Notes under the pieces: model-generated
The model's input: the letters and a program-made list of their open reading frames with translations, nothing else
Database searches by the model: none
Told to the model about the DNA's origin: nothing
Origin: JAHWJX01 sp036386655
GTDB taxonomy: Bacteria; Pseudomonadota; Alphaproteobacteria; Caulobacterales; Caulobacteraceae
Direction of reading: 5' to 3'
NCBI GenBank assembly: GCA_036386655.1
Contig: DASVVG010000096.1
Span: 1-26,544 of the forward strand
DNA: 26,544 bases
Program-made: the position numbers and the translations under genes
In this document: positions 21,260 through 26,544 of the stretch, in pieces
Layout: every line of letters begins with the position of its first letter
How positions within the stretch are numbered: the stretch's first letter is position 1

Positions 21260-22456
21260 ATGCACAGCCGCCGTCGGTTCACTGCGCTTCTGTCCACGGG
21301 AGCTCTAGCGGGCTGCGCGACGGCGGCGGGCCCCGTCAGCCCGGCGCCGAAGCCGGCCTCCCCCGCCCTCTCCCTTCCGCTGCAGCCTCGCGGCCGGCCG
21401 CTCGTGCTGGCGCCGGTGCACGTGTCCGAAGACCGGGTGATCCGAACGGTCGTCGGGCTGCGGCCGTACCGCAGCGAAGGGTTCGTCGTGCGGGCGGAGA
21501 AGCTCGGCGACAAGCTGGTGGTGCACAACTACGGGCATGGCGGCGGGGGGATCACGCTCTCCTGGGGGACGTCGCACCTGGCCGTGGGGCTGGGCCACGA
21601 CAGCGCGGTCGAGCGGTACGCGGTGCTCGGTTGCGGCGCCGTGGGCCTCGCCACCGCCCGGCTGCTGCAACGCCGCGGCGCGAAGGTGACGATCTACGCC
21701 GCCGATCTGCCGCCGGAGACGACGTCGAACATCGCGGGCGGACAATGGTGGCCTGGGTCGGTCTACGATTTCGACGCCGCGACGCCGGACTTCATCCGCC
21801 AGTTCACGCTCGCCTGGCGTAGCGCCTATCGCGAGTTCCAGAACCTCGTCGGGCCGCACTACGGCGTGCGCTGGACCCGCAACTACACCCCTCAACGAGC
21901 CGGCGCGGTCCGGCGCGTCGTGGTGGCGCCCGGCGGCGGCGGCCCCGGCGTCCCTCCGCCTCCGCCGGCGGATCCGCTCGAGGGGCTCGCCCCGGAGCGG
22001 CGGACGCTCGAGCCCGGCGAACACCCCTTCGGTCCGGTGCGGGTGAGCCAGATCGACAGCATGATGATCGAGCCGGCGATCTATCTGCAGGCGGTCATGG
22101 AGGACTTCCTCACCGCGGGCGGGCAGATCGTGGTGCGCAGGTTCCAGAGCCGGGAGCAGTTGGCCCAGCTGCCGGAGCGGACCATCTTCAACTGCACGGG
22201 GCTGGGGGCGCGCGCCCTGTTCGGCGACGAGGCGCTGATCCCGGTCAGGGGGCAGCTGGTGATCCTGCTGCCGCAGCCGGAGGTCACCTACAACGTGCTG
22301 AGCGGGGGCTTCTACATGTTCCCCCGGACCGACGGGATCGTCCTGGGCGGCACCTATGAGCGCAACGAGTGGAGCCTCCAGCCCGATGTGGAGGCTACGG
22401 CGCGGGTCCTGGCGGGGAACAAGGCCATCTTCGACGCTATGACGCAGCCGGGGTGA
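21260..22456 (+). CDS. Circularly permuted D-amino-acid-oxidase-like flavoprotein with Tat/lipoprotein signal
   Basis: A 398-residue FAD oxidoreductase of the DAO family (D-amino acid to 2-oxo acid, or a related amine substrate). The N-terminus HSRRRFTALLSTGALAGCA holds a twin-arginine motif and a lipobox ending at Cys19, so it is probably exported folded and lipid-anchored. Unusually, the motifs that close normal DAAO, GLRPYR (66-71, substrate Arg) and HNYGHGGGGITLSWG (89-103), come before the FAD Rossmann motif AVLGCGAVGLATARLLQRRG (121-140) and TTSNIAGGQWWP (154-165). The protein ends in FPRTDGIVLGGTYERNEWSLQPD (split), the segment that precedes GLRP in normal enzymes. A Pro/Gly-rich insert lies at about 223-238. 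ATG 21260 is preferred to GTG 21257. Confidence 0.85.
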   Translation: MHSRRRFTALLSTGALAGCATAAGPVSPAPKPASPALSLPLQPRGRPLVLAPVHVSEDRVIRTVVGLRPYRSEGFVVRAEKLGDKLVVHNYGHGGGGITLSWGTSHLAVGLGHDSAVERYAVLGCGAVGLATARLLQRRGAKVTIYAADLPPETTSNIAGGQWWPGSVYDFDAATPDFIRQFTLAWRSAYREFQNLVGPHYGVRWTRNYTPQRAGAVRRVVVAPGGGGPGVPPPPPADPLEGLAPERRTLEPGEHPFGPVRVSQIDSMMIEPAIYLQAVMEDFLTAGGQIVVRRFQSREQLAQLPERTIFNCTGLGARALFGDEALIPVRGQLVILLPQPEVTYNVLSGGFYMFPRTDGIVLGGTYERNEWSLQPDVEATARVLAGNKAIFDAMTQPG

Positions 22457-22467
22457 GCGACCCCGCG

Positions 22468-22496
22468 TTGACCGCAGGGCCCCTCTTCGCTATATC
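22468..22496 (+). promoter_or_regulatory. Sigma-73-type promoter for rpsT
   Basis: TTGACCG (22468-22474), 14 bases, GCTATATC (22489-22496). The -10 is an exact match to GCTANAWC and the -35 differs from TTGACGS by one base. Transcription would start near 22503, about 50 bases before rpsT. Confidence 0.75.
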
Positions 22497-22553
22497 CGCG
22501 CGCTTCGCGCCGCAGGCCTCCCGCCCGGCGCGGCGTCATTTCGAGAGCTGATC

Positions 22554-22823
22554 ATGGCCAATACGCCGGGCGCCAAGAAGGCGATCCGCAAGATCCAACG
22601 TCGGACCGAGGTCAACAAGGCCCGGCGTTCGCGCGTGCGCACTTACTTGCGCCGGTTCGACGAGGCGATCGCCGCGGGCGACCGCGCCACCGCCGAAACG
22701 GCCTTCGTGGAGGCCCAGTCGGAGCTGATGCGGGCGGTTTCCAAGGGCGTGGTGCACAAGAACACCGGCTCGCGGAAAGTGTCGCGCCTGGCCGCGCAGC
22801 TGAAGAAGCTGGCCGCCGCTTAG
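22554..22823 (+). CDS. rpsT: 30S ribosomal protein S20
   Basis: Primary binder of the 16S rRNA 5' domain. The 89-residue protein has the S20 pattern MANTPGAKKAIRKIQRRTEVNKARRSRVRTYLRRF (split), then the helix with VSKGVVHKNTGSRKVSRLAAQLKKL at the end. Very basic and Ala-rich, with normal length. A strong sigma-73-type promoter precedes it and GC-rich hairpins follow it. Sits directly upstream of dnaA, as in many alphaproteobacteria. Confidence 0.98.
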   Translation: MANTPGAKKAIRKIQRRTEVNKARRSRVRTYLRRFDEAIAAGDRATAETAFVEAQSELMRAVSKGVVHKNTGSRKVSRLAAQLKKLAAA

Positions 22824-22827
22824 CCAC

Positions 22828-22846
22828 AGGCGCCGTTACGGCGCCT
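22828..22846 (+). terminator. Probable rpsT terminator hairpin
   Basis: AGGCGCCG, loop TTA, CGGCGCCT: a perfect 8-bp stem starting five bases after the rpsT stop. It is followed by TCCGCC, not a T-run, so it may act with the second hairpin at 22873-22902 or with Rho. Confidence 0.6.
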
Positions 22847-22872
22847 TCCGCCGAAAAACCGAGCAAATCCAA

Positions 22873-22902
22873 GGGCCGCGAGCGGCGAACGCTCAGCGGC
22901 CC
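22873..22902. terminator. Second GC-rich hairpin between rpsT and dnaA
   Basis: GGGCCGCGAGCG, loop GCGAA, CGCTC-A-GCGGCCC gives a 12-bp stem with a single bulged A. It is preceded by AA and followed by TGATTCTGTT, weakly T-rich, so termination of rpsT is likely; the flanks would also allow a role on the opposite strand. Confidence 0.6.
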
Positions 22903-22908
22903 TGATTC

Positions 22909-22926
22909 TGTTCATGTGCATGAACA
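22909..22926. repeat. 18-bp palindromic operator-like element upstream of dnaA
   Basis: TGTTCATG-TG-CATGAACA: two perfect 8-bp arms around a 2-base centre, about 110 bases before the dnaA -35. It looks like the binding site of a symmetric dimeric regulator. It follows directly on a GANTC site (22904-22908), and a second GANTC begins six bases after it. No regulator can be named. Confidence 0.55.
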
Positions 22927-22940
22927 CGGATGATTCAGGC

Positions 22941-22956
22941 GCGGCGAATTCGTCGC
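22941..22956. repeat. Imperfect palindrome around CGAATTCG
   Basis: GCGGCGAATTCGTCGC is symmetric except at one base pair, with a perfect 8-base core CGAATTCG. It lies between the 18-bp palindrome and the hairpin at 22958-22974 in the dnaA upstream region. Confidence 0.4.
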
Positions 22957-22957
22957 A

Positions 22958-22974
22958 CCACGGCTTTTCCGTGG
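22958..22974. repeat. Hairpin CCACGG/CCGTGG in the dnaA upstream region
   Basis: CCACGG, loop CTTTT, CCGTGG, followed by CGAAAAAAGG. The A-run after the stem excludes a forward intrinsic terminator. It may be a protein site or a DNA structure. Confidence 0.45.
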
Positions 22975-23033
22975 CGAAAAAAGGGGTTGCGGGAGTCAAC
23001 CGGAAAATCGTCAACGCGGCTTAAGAATCTCGG

Positions 23034-23061
23034 TTGACCGACCCCCTCTCCCGGCTACTCT
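23034..23061 (+). promoter_or_regulatory. Sigma-73-type promoter for dnaA
   Basis: TTGACCG (23034-23040), 13 bases, GCTACTCT (23054-23061). The -35 equals that of rpsT; the -10 departs from GCTANAWC in two or three positions, suggesting an activated or tuned promoter. Start near 23068 gives a leader of about 150 bases, close to the roughly 155-base dnaA leader known from Caulobacter crescentus. A GANTC site lies five bases upstream. Confidence 0.6.
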
Positions 23062-23219
23062 GAGCGGGCTTCACGCACCTCACATCAACAACGCGTTCCA
23101 AGAAATCGCGGGGGCCGCATCCGGTCATCCGCGAAGTGAGATCGTGCGGCCAAAGATAAACGCGCAGAAGACGCGTCATAAGAACTGTTTAGTGCGTGCT
23201 TTTCGAGTGGTCGGGGCCG

Positions 23220-24665
23220 ATGAACACGTTGATGAACGGGAGAGCCATGGCGGCTGTTAGAGGGCCTGTGGCGACGCCAGGGGAAGTCTGGGCGCAGGCG
23301 AGCGCCGCTCTTCGTGAAGAGCTGGGAGAGAACACTTTCGGGTCGTGGCTGGCGCAGGCGAGCGTCTGCGAAGCCCGCGGCGGCCCGGCGCTGGTGGCGC
23401 CGACGGGCTTCGCGCGCGACTGGATCCGCAAGAACGCGTGGCGGCGCGTGAGCGAGCTGTGGGCGGCGTACGATCCGCTGCACCGGCCGCTGGAGCTGAA
23501 GAGCAAGGCCGAGCTGGAGATGGACGGCGGCGCGCAGGCGGAGGCCGCGCCGGAGAACGTCGTCGTCATGCCCAAGCCCGAGCTGGTGGTGGCGCCGCCG
23601 TCGGCGGACACGCGGCGATCGAGCCGCGCGGCCGGCCTGCAGGACCGCTTCACCTTCGACAGCTTCGTGGCGGGCCCGGCGAACGCCTTCGCCTGCGCCG
23701 TGGCGAGGAGCGTCGGCGGCTGGGCGGACGGGCACTTCAACCCGGTGCTGTTCCACGGGCCGTACGGCTTCGGGAAGACCCACCTGCTGAACGCGGTGGC
23801 CTGGGAGGCGTCGCGGACGTCGCCGGGCAAGACGGTCATCTACATGACCGCCGAGCGGTTCACCTCGACGTTCGTCCGCGCGGTGATGGACAAGTCGACC
23901 AGCAGCTTCAAGGACGAGGTGCGCTCGGCCGACCTGCTGCTGATCGACGACGTGCACTTCTTCGCCGGGAAGTCGTCCACGCAGGAGGAGCTGTTCCACA
24001 CGCTGGCGGCGCTGATGGACGACGGCAAGCGCGTGGTGCTGTCGAGCGACCGGCCGCCCGCGGCGCTGGTCGACATGGACGCGCGGCTGCGCTCGCACCT
24101 GTCGGCGGGGCTGGTGTGCGGCATCGAGCCGGCGTGCCGGATGCTGCGGCTCGGCATCCTGGAGAAGAAGCTGGACTCGCTGGCGCGGCAGCTCGGCTGC
24201 AAGTCGGGCGCGCGGCCGGAAGTGCTGCAGTTCCTGGCCGACCGGTTCAGCGACAGCGTCCGCGAGCTGGAGGGCGCGCTGAACACGCTGTTCGCCAGCG
24301 CACGGGAGCGGATGTGCACGCTGACGCTCGACGAGGCGCAGACGCTGCTCCGGCCGCACCTGCGCGGCGCAGAGAAGCGGATCACGGTCGACGAGATCCA
24401 GAAGGTGGTGTCGGAGCACTACGGCCTGAAGCAGGCCGACCTGCTCAGCGAGCGGCGGACGCGGGCGGTGGCCCGGCCGCGGCAGACGGCGATGTACCTC
24501 GCGAAGCAGCTGACCACGCGGAGCTATCCGGACATCGGCCGGCGCTTCGGCGGGCGCGACCACACCACGGTGCTGCACGCGGTGCGCACGATCGAGCGGC
24601 TGGCGGCGGAAGACCCGGCGCTGGCGCGCGACGTCGAGGCGCTGACCCGGCGGCTGCGGGGCTGA
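23220..24665 (+). CDS. dnaA: Chromosomal replication initiator DnaA
   Basis: AAA+ ATPase that binds DnaA boxes and melts the origin. Measured from ATG 23220, the 481-residue protein has domain I (VWAQASAALREELGENTFGSWL, split, 23-44, and ARDWIRKNAWRR), an Ala/Pro-rich domain II (about 100-140), domain III from FTFDSFVAGPANAFA, Walker A GPYGFGKTH (180-188) and Walker B LLIDDVHFFAG (240-250), and domain IV with the DNA-binding signature RRFGGRDHTTVLHA (441-454). The Walker A and the ARDWIR...AWRR block match Caulobacter DnaA. Start choice is uncertain: ATG 23220 is taken because it gives a leader like that in Caulobacter; ATG 23247 has a good GGGAG Shine-Dalgarno, and an upstream GTG at 23196 is in frame. 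Confidence 0.96.
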   Translation: MNTLMNGRAMAAVRGPVATPGEVWAQASAALREELGENTFGSWLAQASVCEARGGPALVAPTGFARDWIRKNAWRRVSELWAAYDPLHRPLELKSKAELEMDGGAQAEAAPENVVVMPKPELVVAPPSADTRRSSRAAGLQDRFTFDSFVAGPANAFACAVARSVGGWADGHFNPVLFHGPYGFGKTHLLNAVAWEASRTSPGKTVIYMTAERFTSTFVRAVMDKSTSSFKDEVRSADLLLIDDVHFFAGKSSTQEELFHTLAALMDDGKRVVLSSDRPPAALVDMDARLRSHLSAGLVCGIEPACRMLRLGILEKKLDSLARQLGCKSGARPEVLQFLADRFSDSVRELEGALNTLFASARERMCTLTLDEAQTLLRPHLRGAEKRITVDEIQKVVSEHYGLKQADLLSERRTRAVARPRQTAMYLAKQLTTRSYPDIGRRFGGRDHTTVLHAVRTIERLAAEDPALARDVEALTRRLRG

Positions 24666-24671
24666 CAGAAG

Positions 24672-24709
24672 GGGCGGCGGAGGGGTTTCCCCTTTCGCCG
24701 CCGCCCTTT
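24672..24709 (+). terminator. Intrinsic terminator after dnaA
   Basis: Stem GGGCGGCGG/CCGCCGCCC (9 bp), then AGGGG/CCCCT (5 bp) around loop TTT, with a 4-base bulge TTCG on the 3' side, followed by TTTAG. It starts seven bases after the dnaA stop, so dnaA and dnaN are likely transcribed separately. Confidence 0.75.
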
Positions 24710-24760
24710 AGTGTCGGCGGTCCCACTGAGCGGCGGGGCGCCGCCTGACCGGACGACAGA

Positions 24761-25879
24761 ATGAAGCTCATCATCGAGCGCGCGGCGCTTCTGAAGGCTC
24801 TGGGCCACGTGCAGAGCGTGGTCGAGCGCCGCAACACCATCCCCATCCTGTCCAACGTGCTGCTGTCGGCGAACGGCGAAGGCGTGTCGTTCTCCGCGAC
24901 CGACCTCGACATGGAGATCATCGACCAGACGAACGCCGAGGTGAGCGGCCAGGGGCAGATCACCGCGCCGGCGCACACCCTCTACGAGATCGTGCGCAAG
25001 CTGCCGGACGGCGCGGACGTGGAGCTGCGCTACACCGGTGACGACCCGCGGCTGGCGGTGTCGGCGGGCCGGTCGAAGTTCAATCTGCCCGTGCTCCCCG
25101 CGGGCGACTTCCCGGTGATGTCGTCTGAAGGCCTCGGCGGCAAGATCACGCTCGACGCGCCGGACCTGGCGCGGCTGATCGACAAGACGCGGTTCGCGAT
25201 CTCCACCGAGGAGACGCGCTACTACCTGAACGGCTTGTACCTGCACACGGTGCAGGAGGGCGGCGAGGCGCGGCTGCGCGCGGTCGCGACCGACGGGCAC
25301 CGGCTGGCGCTGGCCGAGATGCCGGCGCCGCAGGGCGCGGCCGGGATGCCGGGCGTGATCGTGCCGCGCAAGACGGTGCAGGAGCTTCGCCGCCTGCTCG
25401 ACGACGCGACGCAGCCGGTGGAGCTCCAGATCAGCCAGCAGAAGGTGCGCATGGAGTTCGGCGGCGCGGCGCTCACCTCGAAGGTGATCGACGGCTCGTT
25501 CCCCGACTACGTGCGGGTGATCCCGCGCAACAACGAGAAGGTGGCCATCATCGACAACGGCGTGTTCGCCGGCGCGGTGGACCGGGTGGCGACCATCTCG
25601 GCGGAGAAGAGCCGCTCGGTGAAGCTGGCCTTCGAGCCCGGGCGCGTGGTGCTGACCGTGCGCAACATGGAAGCCGGGCAGGCCGTCGAGGAGGTCGAGA
25701 TCGACTACGACGGCGAGCCGTTCGAGATCGGTTTCAACGCACGCTACCTGCTCGACGTGGCGGGGCAGATCCAGGGCGAGAACGCGGAGTTCCGCTTCGC
25801 CGACCCGAGCTCGCCGACGCTGGTGCTCGACCCGGCCGACCAGGGCGCCCAGTACGTGCTGATGCCGCTGAGGGTGTGA
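24761..25879 (+). CDS. dnaN: DNA polymerase III beta subunit (sliding clamp)
   Basis: Ring-shaped clamp that tethers polymerase III to DNA. The 372-residue protein contains the three clamp domains: MKLIIERAALLKALGHVQSVVERRNTIPIL (split, domain 1), the domain 2 block FAISTEETRYYLNGLYLH and VATDGHRLALAEM, and the C-terminal domain 3 ending DPADQGAQYVLMPLRV with the PMRL-type hydrophobic pocket residues. It follows dnaA after a terminator and about 50 bases without an evident consensus promoter. Normal length and intact. recF, its usual neighbour, is here displaced by one gene on the other strand. Confidence 0.98.
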   Translation: MKLIIERAALLKALGHVQSVVERRNTIPILSNVLLSANGEGVSFSATDLDMEIIDQTNAEVSGQGQITAPAHTLYEIVRKLPDGADVELRYTGDDPRLAVSAGRSKFNLPVLPAGDFPVMSSEGLGGKITLDAPDLARLIDKTRFAISTEETRYYLNGLYLHTVQEGGEARLRAVATDGHRLALAEMPAPQGAAGMPGVIVPRKTVQELRRLLDDATQPVELQISQQKVRMEFGGAALTSKVIDGSFPDYVRVIPRNNEKVAIIDNGVFAGAVDRVATISAEKSRSVKLAFEPGRVVLTVRNMEAGQAVEEVEIDYDGEPFEIGFNARYLLDVAGQIQGENAEFRFADPSSPTLVLDPADQGAQYVLMPLRV

Positions 25880-25883
25880 GGCG

Positions 25884-26417
25884 CTAGGTCTGCTGAAAGG
25901 CCCCGCGCTCGACGGCCAAGGACCAGAACGGGACCCTCTTTATAGGCGAGGGCCACGGCAGACTGTCGAAGCCATTCGACTCCCGCTGCAGATAGTCCGC
26001 CAACGTGGCGCCGTAGCAGATGACGTCGGACTGGTAGACGGAGAAGACGGGGTTTCCGGCTTCCGCCGGGCGGCTGGGGATGTACCGATGACCATAGATC
26101 GGCACGAGCTTGGGTGCTTCCCGAAATGCGGCTTCGAGCACTGCCCGACGGTCCGCCTCAGTCGCAGGCCTCGGACCCCACTCAGGCCACCAGAGAGCGG
26201 CCTCCTGCACGTCGAACCAGAAGCTCTCCAGCGGCCAGGACAACGCCTCCTCCACTTCCGCGGCGGGAGTCGCCACCCAGTCGATGGCGCCGCGCCCGAG
26301 CAGTGGGCGCCCCTCGAGATAGAGGTCGACGAGGTCGGGCGGGAAATGAAGGTCCCAACGCTCCTGAGCGCGCTCAAGGTCCTCTCGGCTGTAGGGCGGA
26401 CCCAAGGCGAGCTGCAA
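25884..26417 (-). CDS. SMI1/KNR4-family (SUKH superfamily) protein
   Basis: A 177-residue cytosolic protein with SUKH features: an N-terminal helix REDLERAQERWDLHFPPDLVDLYLEG (split, 11-36), then LSWPLESFWFDVQ, the conserved WWPEWGPRPA (76-85), VPIYGHRYIPSRP (105-117), GNPVFSVYQSDVICYGATLADYL (split, 121-143) and PFWS near the end. In bacteria SUKH proteins include toxin-immunity proteins, but this WPEWG-type branch also occurs alone and has no known function. No toxin gene lies beside it. The longest frame starts with TTG at 26417, which is a weak choice; no in-frame ATG or GTG lies upstream before the recF start. It runs tail to tail with dnaN (4 bases between) and diverges from recF over 36 bases. 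Confidence 0.75.
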   Translation of the reverse strand: MQLALGPPYSREDLERAQERWDLHFPPDLVDLYLEGRPLLGRGAIDWVATPAAEVEEALSWPLESFWFDVQEAALWWPEWGPRPATEADRRAVLEAAFREAPKLVPIYGHRYIPSRPAEAGNPVFSVYQSDVICYGATLADYLQRESNGFDSLPWPSPIKRVPFWSLAVERGAFQQT

Positions 26418-26453
26418 TGAACGGCTCCGGCAAGACGGCGATCGGCCACTGAT

Positions 26454-26544
26454 ATGCCACGCGCCGTCCTCCGCCGCCTCTCGCTCACGGACTTCCGATC
26501 GTACGACCGGGCGGAGCTGACTCTCGCCGGCGGCCCCGTGTTCC
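26454..26544 (+). CDS. recF: RecF, N-terminal part (runs off the window)
   Basis: The frame from ATG 26454 reads PRAVLRRLSLTDFRSYDRAEL then TLAGGPVF, which is the RecF N-terminus (L..L.LT.FR.Y....L), just before the P-loop that lies beyond the edge. RecF loads RecA at gaps and forks with RecO and RecR. The position after dnaN is the common dnaA-dnaN-recF order, here interrupted by one gene. Confidence 0.9.
   Translation, partial: MPRAVLRRLSLTDFRSYDRAELTLAGGPVF

Larger units (their letters stand above)
22904..23029. promoter_or_regulatory. Cluster of four GANTC (CcrM-type methylation) sites upstream of dnaA
   Basis: GATTC at 22904-22908, GATTC at 22932-22936, GAGTC at 22993-22997 and GAATC at 23025-23029. 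At this G+C a GANTC site is expected about every 350 bases, so four in 126 is dense. In Caulobacter the methylation state of GANTC in the dnaA promoter times its transcription. The last site is just five bases before the -35. Confidence 0.6.

Noticed and set aside
22909..22926. LexA (SOS) box in the dnaA upstream palindrome
   Set aside because: The alphaproteobacterial LexA box is a direct repeat GTTC-N7-GTTC; this is an inverted GTTC-N8-GAAC.
23085..24578. Long minus-strand frame across dnaA
   Set aside because: Arg/His-rich low-complexity translation typical of antisense frames in GC-rich genes.
1..26544. CRISPR arrays, tRNA or rRNA genes, insertion sequences, prophage
   Set aside because: No regular spaced repeats, no cloverleaf or rRNA sequence, no transposase, integrase or phage structural motif was seen on either strand.

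Overview
The window is a GC-rich (roughly 70% G+C by eye), densely coded piece of alphaproteobacterial chromosome, most likely from the family Caulobacteraceae (Caulobacter, Phenylobacterium or Brevundimonas relatives). The evidence is a DnaA with the Caulobacter-style Walker A (GPYGFGKTH), the order hemJ-hemH-hemE / intergenic / PPDK regulator-maf-aroE-coaE-dnaQ-secB that flanks the origin in Caulobacter, CtrA boxes (TTAA-N7-TTAAC), CcrM-type GANTC clusters, and promoters fitting the Caulobacter sigma-73 pattern (TTGACSG-like, N10-14, GCTANAWC-like). The genus cannot be fixed from sequence alone.

Layout. 1-4088: tail of an unknown plus-strand gene, then rho and a translationally coupled haem operon hemE-hemH-hemJ on the minus strand. 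4089-4561: a non-coding block with one perfect and one near-perfect CtrA box and six TCCAC/GTGGA DnaA-box cores, the likely replication origin (Cori equivalent). 4562-8209: outward operon PPDK regulator-maf-aroE-coaE-dnaQ; the first four genes are joined by GTGA stop/start overlaps. 8228-11081: secB diverging from a Tim44-domain gene, mltA and an Smr gene. 11065-14530: PfkB sugar/nucleoside kinase, small secreted protein, nth, DUF2244 membrane protein, and an Ada-type methyltransferase without the N-terminal Ada domain. 14538-17452: minus-strand hslV-GNAT-hslU-GNAT operon. 17772-20328: mutM followed by two TraB/GumN genes, the second frameshifted. 20375-22456: enoyl-CoA hydratase and a Tat/lipoprotein-type D-amino-acid-oxidase-like flavoprotein whose domains are circularly permuted. 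22554-26544: rpsT, dnaA with a complex leader, dnaN, an inserted SMI1/KNR4 (SUKH) gene, and the start of recF.

Most genes are housekeeping: replication initiation and clamp (dnaA, dnaN, recF, dnaQ), repair (nth, mutM, Ada-like, recF), haem synthesis, protein quality control and export (hslUV, secB, Tim44-like). There is no prophage, IS element, CRISPR array or obvious defence island. The unusual material is local: the permuted flavoenzyme, the broken TraB duplicate, the MutM zinc finger lacking a cysteine, long antisense gene overlaps, and the regulatory architecture at the presumed origin and in front of dnaA. I did not see a clearly new multi-gene system.
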